Origin: Firmicutes bacterium UBA3930
GTDB lineage: Bacteria > Bacillota > Clostridia > Caldicoprobacterales > Caldicoprobacteraceae
NCBI GenBank assembly: GCA_002385885.1
Contig: DGEI01000007.1
Location: 1-64,000 of the forward strand
Direction: 5' to 3'
DNA length: 64,000 bases
Shown here in pieces: positions 60,860-64,000 of this stretch. The notes under the pieces are model-generated. The model saw only the letters and a list, made by a program, of their open reading frames with translations, ran no database searches and was not told the DNA's origin. Within the stretch, counting starts at the first letter, position 1. Every line of letters starts with the position of its first letter. The position numbers were made by a program, and so were the translations under genes.

Positions 60860-61432
60860 CTATATTTTTGGTATTATTTTAATATTTTCAGCTTCCTGCC
60901 CCGATTCCCGCTTTACTATATCCAATATTTGAGCTACTTCTTCCGGCTTTAATTCCTGTTTATCTACTATGACATTGACAGAATCCCTATGCATGATCAC
61001 AACAGCTTCATTAAAGCCTTTTGCCTTGATAAGAGCTTCCATACTAAGTTCTTTTTCCATGCTATTTGTAATTTCAAGCAGCTGCGCCTGGGCTTCCTTT
61101 TTTATTTCCAAATCCGACTCGGGGTTATCCAATATCTCCCGTATATATTCAATCTCTTCCTTGCGGGTATTTTGCCTTTCAGTGCGATAATCCACAAAAA
61201 AATTTGCCGAACTTGCAGGAGCTGCATCGGAAACGCGGACGTTTTCATCATCACCGTTCGCCGGCTCATTGCCGCTGTCCTTATCCGCTATTACATCCCT
61301 TTGGTCAGAAGTTTGGATCGCATCCCCACTGTTAAGTATATTCTGGTTGTAGATAAGATTCAGGTATCCCGTAATTATAAGCAAAACAACCAGGATTCCC
61401 ATGACCAGGCTTTTCTTTTTGAGAACCAGCAT
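60860..61432 (-). CDS. spoIIIAH: Stage III sporulation protein AH
   Basis: The protein is about 190 aa: one N-terminal membrane helix (residues 8-26, LVMGILVVLLIITGYL), an Asp/Asn-rich linker, and a YscJ/FliF-like C-terminal domain (SVNVIVDKQELKPEEVAQILDIV). SpoIIIAH, made in the mother cell, pairs with forespore SpoIIQ to build the channel across the intermembrane space. AGGAG before the ATG at 61432 sets the start. Confidence 0.93.
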   Translation of the reverse strand: MLVLKKKSLVMGILVVLLIITGYLNLIYNQNILNSGDAIQTSDQRDVIADKDSGNEPANGDDENVRVSDAAPASSANFFVDYRTERQNTRKEEIEYIREILDNPESDLEIKKEAQAQLLEITNSMEKELSMEALIKAKGFNEAVVIMHRDSVNVIVDKQELKPEEVAQILDIVKRESGQEAENIKIIPKI

Positions 61433-61446
61433 AACACCACTCCTTT

Positions 61447-62037
61447 TCAATTTATTTCCATCTCAAATACTTCAACCTGCCCGGCTGAAACACCCAGGGC
61501 AGTCTGGACTGCTCTCATTAAGTCCATCTTTATCCGGATATCTTTAGCTCCTTCAGCAATTACAATTACTCCTTTGATCTCCGGTTCGACTTCCTTAATT
61601 ACCAAAGGTTTAGTCCCTCCAGGATCGTTCATCGTTACTGTCTGGCTGTTTACATCTCTCTGTGACACCGTACGGACCCCCCCGCTAGTGTCCTGTTCCT
61701 CGGTAGTGGTCTGAGATTCTGTAGTATTAACGGCCGGTATAATTTCTTTGCTTGATTTGTAGGTAATCATAACTTCAACCTTTCCTGCTCCCTTTATTGA
61801 TGACAGCTTTTCCTGCAGTTTTTCCTCCAGCTGATCCCGGTTAGTTTCATGGTTTACCCATTGTATACCTTTTCTATTTTCTTCGTCTCTTCCCCCTTCC
61901 GTATAAGAAGTTTTTCCGAAACTCGAGGTATACAGGCTTAAAATAACTGCTACCACCAACAACCCAACGAATATTTCGGTGGTTTTTATGTTCCTGATTT
62001 TACCGATAATATGCTTTATAGCATTTTGTTGTGCCAC
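61447..62037 (-). CDS. spoIIIAG: Stage III sporulation protein AG
   Basis: The protein is about 196 aa. A membrane helix lies at about residues 18-40 and a ring-building domain carries VEVMITYKSSKEIIP and KPLVIKEVEPEIKGVIVIAEGAKD in part (PEIKGVIVIAEGA). It forms the large ring of the SpoIIIA-SpoIIQ complex. GGGGAGGAG seven bases before the GTG at 62037 sets the start. Confidence 0.93.
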   Translation of the reverse strand: MAQQNAIKHIIGKIRNIKTTEIFVGLLVVAVILSLYTSSFGKTSYTEGGRDEENRKGIQWVNHETNRDQLEEKLQEKLSSIKGAGKVEVMITYKSSKEIIPAVNTTESQTTTEEQDTSGGVRTVSQRDVNSQTVTMNDPGGTKPLVIKEVEPEIKGVIVIAEGAKDIRIKMDLMRAVQTALGVSAGQVEVFEMEIN

Positions 62038-62056
62038 TATATTCTCCTCCCCGCTG

Positions 62057-62680
62057 CTAACCTGGATGAAATCCGGTTTCATCTGCCGGTTTATATCGGA
62101 CCTTTATACTGTCGGGATTTATACCATATATGCCTGATATTAATTCTTTAACCTTTTGTTCCTCCCCGGGATTACCCGGCGGACGGCGTAAGTCAGGATC
62201 ATCACCAATTCTGATTCTTACAGGCTGAATGTTTCCTTTCGCCCCAATGCCGATTTCCACATATACACCTTCAATGACTGTTCGCCCTTTATCATCGTTA
62301 TCCACTCCGGAAAGATGTACGGTTACACCCACATCTTTATAACCAGTCTGATTCCTTATTTGTTCTTCCATATGAAGTTCCAGGCTTTTTTTGAAATTGT
62401 TCCTGATCTCTTCCCGCTGTTTATCATCATACAGTTCTATTTTATAGTTCAAACTTGATAAATCCATCAAAACCATATTTCTTGCAGCCAGATTATTCAA
62501 ATCAGTCATATGATTAAATATATGCAAGACAGGTTTTATTAAAACCGCAAGCATAATTACTCCGATTAAAAACCGGGTATATCTTTTGATATTCCCATCA
62601 GGCAGGATTAAGTCAGCAACAACTCCCAGTACGCTTACAGCAGCAATATTGGCTATCCATTCCCGGAAAAAAGCAAGCAT
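62057..62680 (-). CDS. spoIIIAF: Stage III sporulation protein AF
   Basis: The 207-aa protein has two N-terminal membrane helices (about residues 9-27 and 36-54) with GNIKRYTRFLIGVIMLAVLIKPVL in part (YTRFLIGVIMLAVLIKPVL), then a soluble domain ending in ISGIYGINPDSIKVRYK. It is part of the SpoIIIA membrane complex. Confidence 0.93.
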   Translation of the reverse strand: MLAFFREWIANIAAVSVLGVVADLILPDGNIKRYTRFLIGVIMLAVLIKPVLHIFNHMTDLNNLAARNMVLMDLSSLNYKIELYDDKQREEIRNNFKKSLELHMEEQIRNQTGYKDVGVTVHLSGVDNDDKGRTVIEGVYVEIGIGAKGNIQPVRIRIGDDPDLRRPPGNPGEEQKVKELISGIYGINPDSIKVRYKPADETGFHPG

Positions 62681-62688
62681 AAACCCAC

Positions 62689-63882
62689 CTACCTCATCAT
62701 GGCGGCTGTATTACCCACTCCTATAATCAGCGCTATTATCAGAAAAAACATAACTGCCATCCCTGCAACGGTTATTGACAGAATTATGAGAATATTTCCG
62801 ATATCATCCAAACAACCGGTTACTCTGCTGTCGGCTACCGGTTCCAGCACCGCTCCGGCAAATTTGTATATTGCCGTAATGCACAGTATTTTTACCATCG
62901 GATATATGCATATAAAAGCTATTACCAGCAGTCCCATAACACCTACGGCATTTTTTATCAACAGTGAGTAACCGGCCACCGTTTCCACTGCCTTGGCAAA
63001 TATGCCACCGACAATCGGAACAAAAGTATCAACTGCATATTTGGCGGTCCTTATTGATATACCATCGATGGAGGCAGCCATTGAGCCCTGGATTATAAGT
63101 ACTCCGACAAATATGGTAAATACAATTCCCAATATCCAGCCGCATACGTTTTTCAGCAGTTTGCCCAGACGGCTTAACTGTACTCTTTCACTTATATTGT
63201 TGACGAGCGTGACAGCTGTAGCGCATAGTATCAGAGAGAATATCACATTTCTGAGGATGTTGCCAAATAAACCTACCAATAAACCGATGGTAGGATTCAA
63301 CAGGGCTGAAGAAGTAACCCCGCCTACAGAGACCAGTAAAACCAGCAAAACCGGTAAAAGTATCTGAGTAAACGATAACATGTTATCAATTGCCCGCTGC
63401 CCGGCTGACATAACCGATGAAATGCTTTGAATTATCACCAGTATCACTACCATATAACAGGCAAAATGGGCTATTTCCACCGTTGAAGTGTTTTGAAAAG
63501 AACCATGCATTTTCTTAAGTACTCCGCTGATAACAGCCAGCACTGTTATTTTTGCCATCAGTCCCAGGTTTGCAGTGATTTCTCTGAAAAAAATATTAGT
63601 AATGTATAACCACAGTTTTCCCATATCAAATTCTATATCACCGGTTAACAGCTTCTTTACAATATCTTTTGCGCTTGTTTCATTAAATATCGGGTTTTCC
63701 CAGGCCTGAATATCCCGTATAAACTTATCAATATCCTTTAAATCCAGTTCATCCACCTTACGCTCCATACCTGACTTCATCTGTTTTTCCAGGCTTTCAT
63801 CACGGGGTATATCCGGCTGAGCAGCATGTACCGGTACTGGCAATAACAGTAACAGCAAAAGAAGAATACAGAATATTTTCAT
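62689..63882 (-). CDS. spoIIIAE: Stage III sporulation protein AE
   Basis: The 397-aa polytopic membrane protein has a signal peptide (residues 1-20), a soluble region with charged helices (about 25-95) and eight or so membrane helices. It includes VGGVTSSALLNPTIGLLVG (part) and SRVTGCLDDIGNILIILSI. It is the largest membrane protein of the SpoIIIA channel. ATG start; it precedes spoIIIAF by 8 bp. Confidence 0.95.
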   Translation of the reverse strand: MKIFCILLLLLLLLPVPVHAAQPDIPRDESLEKQMKSGMERKVDELDLKDIDKFIRDIQAWENPIFNETSAKDIVKKLLTGDIEFDMGKLWLYITNIFFREITANLGLMAKITVLAVISGVLKKMHGSFQNTSTVEIAHFACYMVVILVIIQSISSVMSAGQRAIDNMLSFTQILLPVLLVLLVSVGGVTSSALLNPTIGLLVGLFGNILRNVIFSLILCATAVTLVNNISERVQLSRLGKLLKNVCGWILGIVFTIFVGVLIIQGSMAASIDGISIRTAKYAVDTFVPIVGGIFAKAVETVAGYSLLIKNAVGVMGLLVIAFICIYPMVKILCITAIYKFAGAVLEPVADSRVTGCLDDIGNILIILSITVAGMAVMFFLIIALIIGVGNTAAMMR

Positions 63883-63894
63883 CCCATTAACCCC

Positions 63895-64000
63895 TTAAGG
63901 AAGTATTTTGAGTATCATTTCAATTAATGCTGCAAGGATTGGCACTGTTAAACTCAGAATAATGATCTTGCCGCCCAGTTCAATTTTTGATGCTATAGCG
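63895..64000 (-). CDS. spoIIIAD: Stage III sporulation protein AD (C-terminal end, partial)
   Basis: The last 34-35 codons of a frame run off the window end. The translation contains AIASKIELGGKIIILSLTVP and ends MILKILP, the hydrophobic C terminus of SpoIIIAD. It lies 12 bp upstream of spoIIIAE in the expected spoIIIA order. It is too short for the ORF cut-off. Confidence 0.8.
   Translation of the reverse strand, partial: AIASKIELGGKIIILSLTVPILAALIEMILKILP

Overview
The window is a gene-dense stretch from a low-to-mid GC, endospore-forming Firmicute, most likely an anaerobic member of the Clostridia. The evidence is the spoIIIA operon, spoIVB, spo0A, spoIIM and a dacF-type carboxypeptidase; an IspH-ribosomal protein S1 fusion of the kind seen in Clostridia; strong AGGAGG-type ribosome binding sites; several TTG and GTG starts; and a sodium-pump decarboxylase operon. 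I cannot name the species. About sixty protein genes are supported. I found no tRNA, rRNA, CRISPR array, prophage or intact insertion sequence.

Layout. 1-11300: the end of a PASTA-repeat protein, degV, galE, an SH3-L,D-transpeptidase, a 2-hydroxyacid dehydrogenase, a bactofilin with its M23 peptidase, L25/Ctc, a Tyr-rich coat-like protein, a short FtsH paralogue and speD behind a structured leader. 11400-19130: class A penicillin-binding protein, TPR protein, lipoate ligase, second L,D-transpeptidase, and tail-to-tail cheB and cheR. 19340-25750: ispH-rpsA, plsC, cmk, aroH, hutP, an RpiR regulator, a DUF4264 gene and surE. 26160-32480: an orphan hypothetical, then a five-gene biotin-dependent carboxyltransferase and Na+-pump operon, and a GNAT-like gene. 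32470-39850: rluB, ytfJ, DUF2953, scpB, scpA, a site-2 protease, dacF, punA and spoIIM. 39930-49350: DUF3866, two glycosyltransferase-type genes, an MctB-like and a SteA-like gene, spo0A, spoIVB, recN and argR. 49350-64000: nadK, tlyA, dxs, oapA, the OLE RNA, a PAP2-like gene, ispA, xseB, xseA, folD, a TsaD-like paralogue, nusB, DUF2273, amaP, asp23 and spoIIIAH to spoIIIAD. Nearly everything from 19 kb onward is on the minus strand.

The standout is at 52976-54300. A roughly 585-nt GC-rich non-coding segment lies between the PAP2-like gene and a four-helix membrane protein gene. Its ends form a perfect 12-bp inverted repeat. A TTGAAT-17-TACAAT promoter sits immediately upstream, and the membrane protein matches OapA. 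The isoprenoid, recN, xse, folD and nusB neighbourhood is the one described for the OLE (ornate, large, extremophilic) RNA, so I call this an OLE RNA with its partner protein. A second RNA candidate is an 88-nt nested-stem leader before speD whose C-run could mask the G-rich ribosome binding site. The spo0A gene has two good 0A boxes and a probable sigma-H promoter, which suggests autoregulated entry into sporulation.
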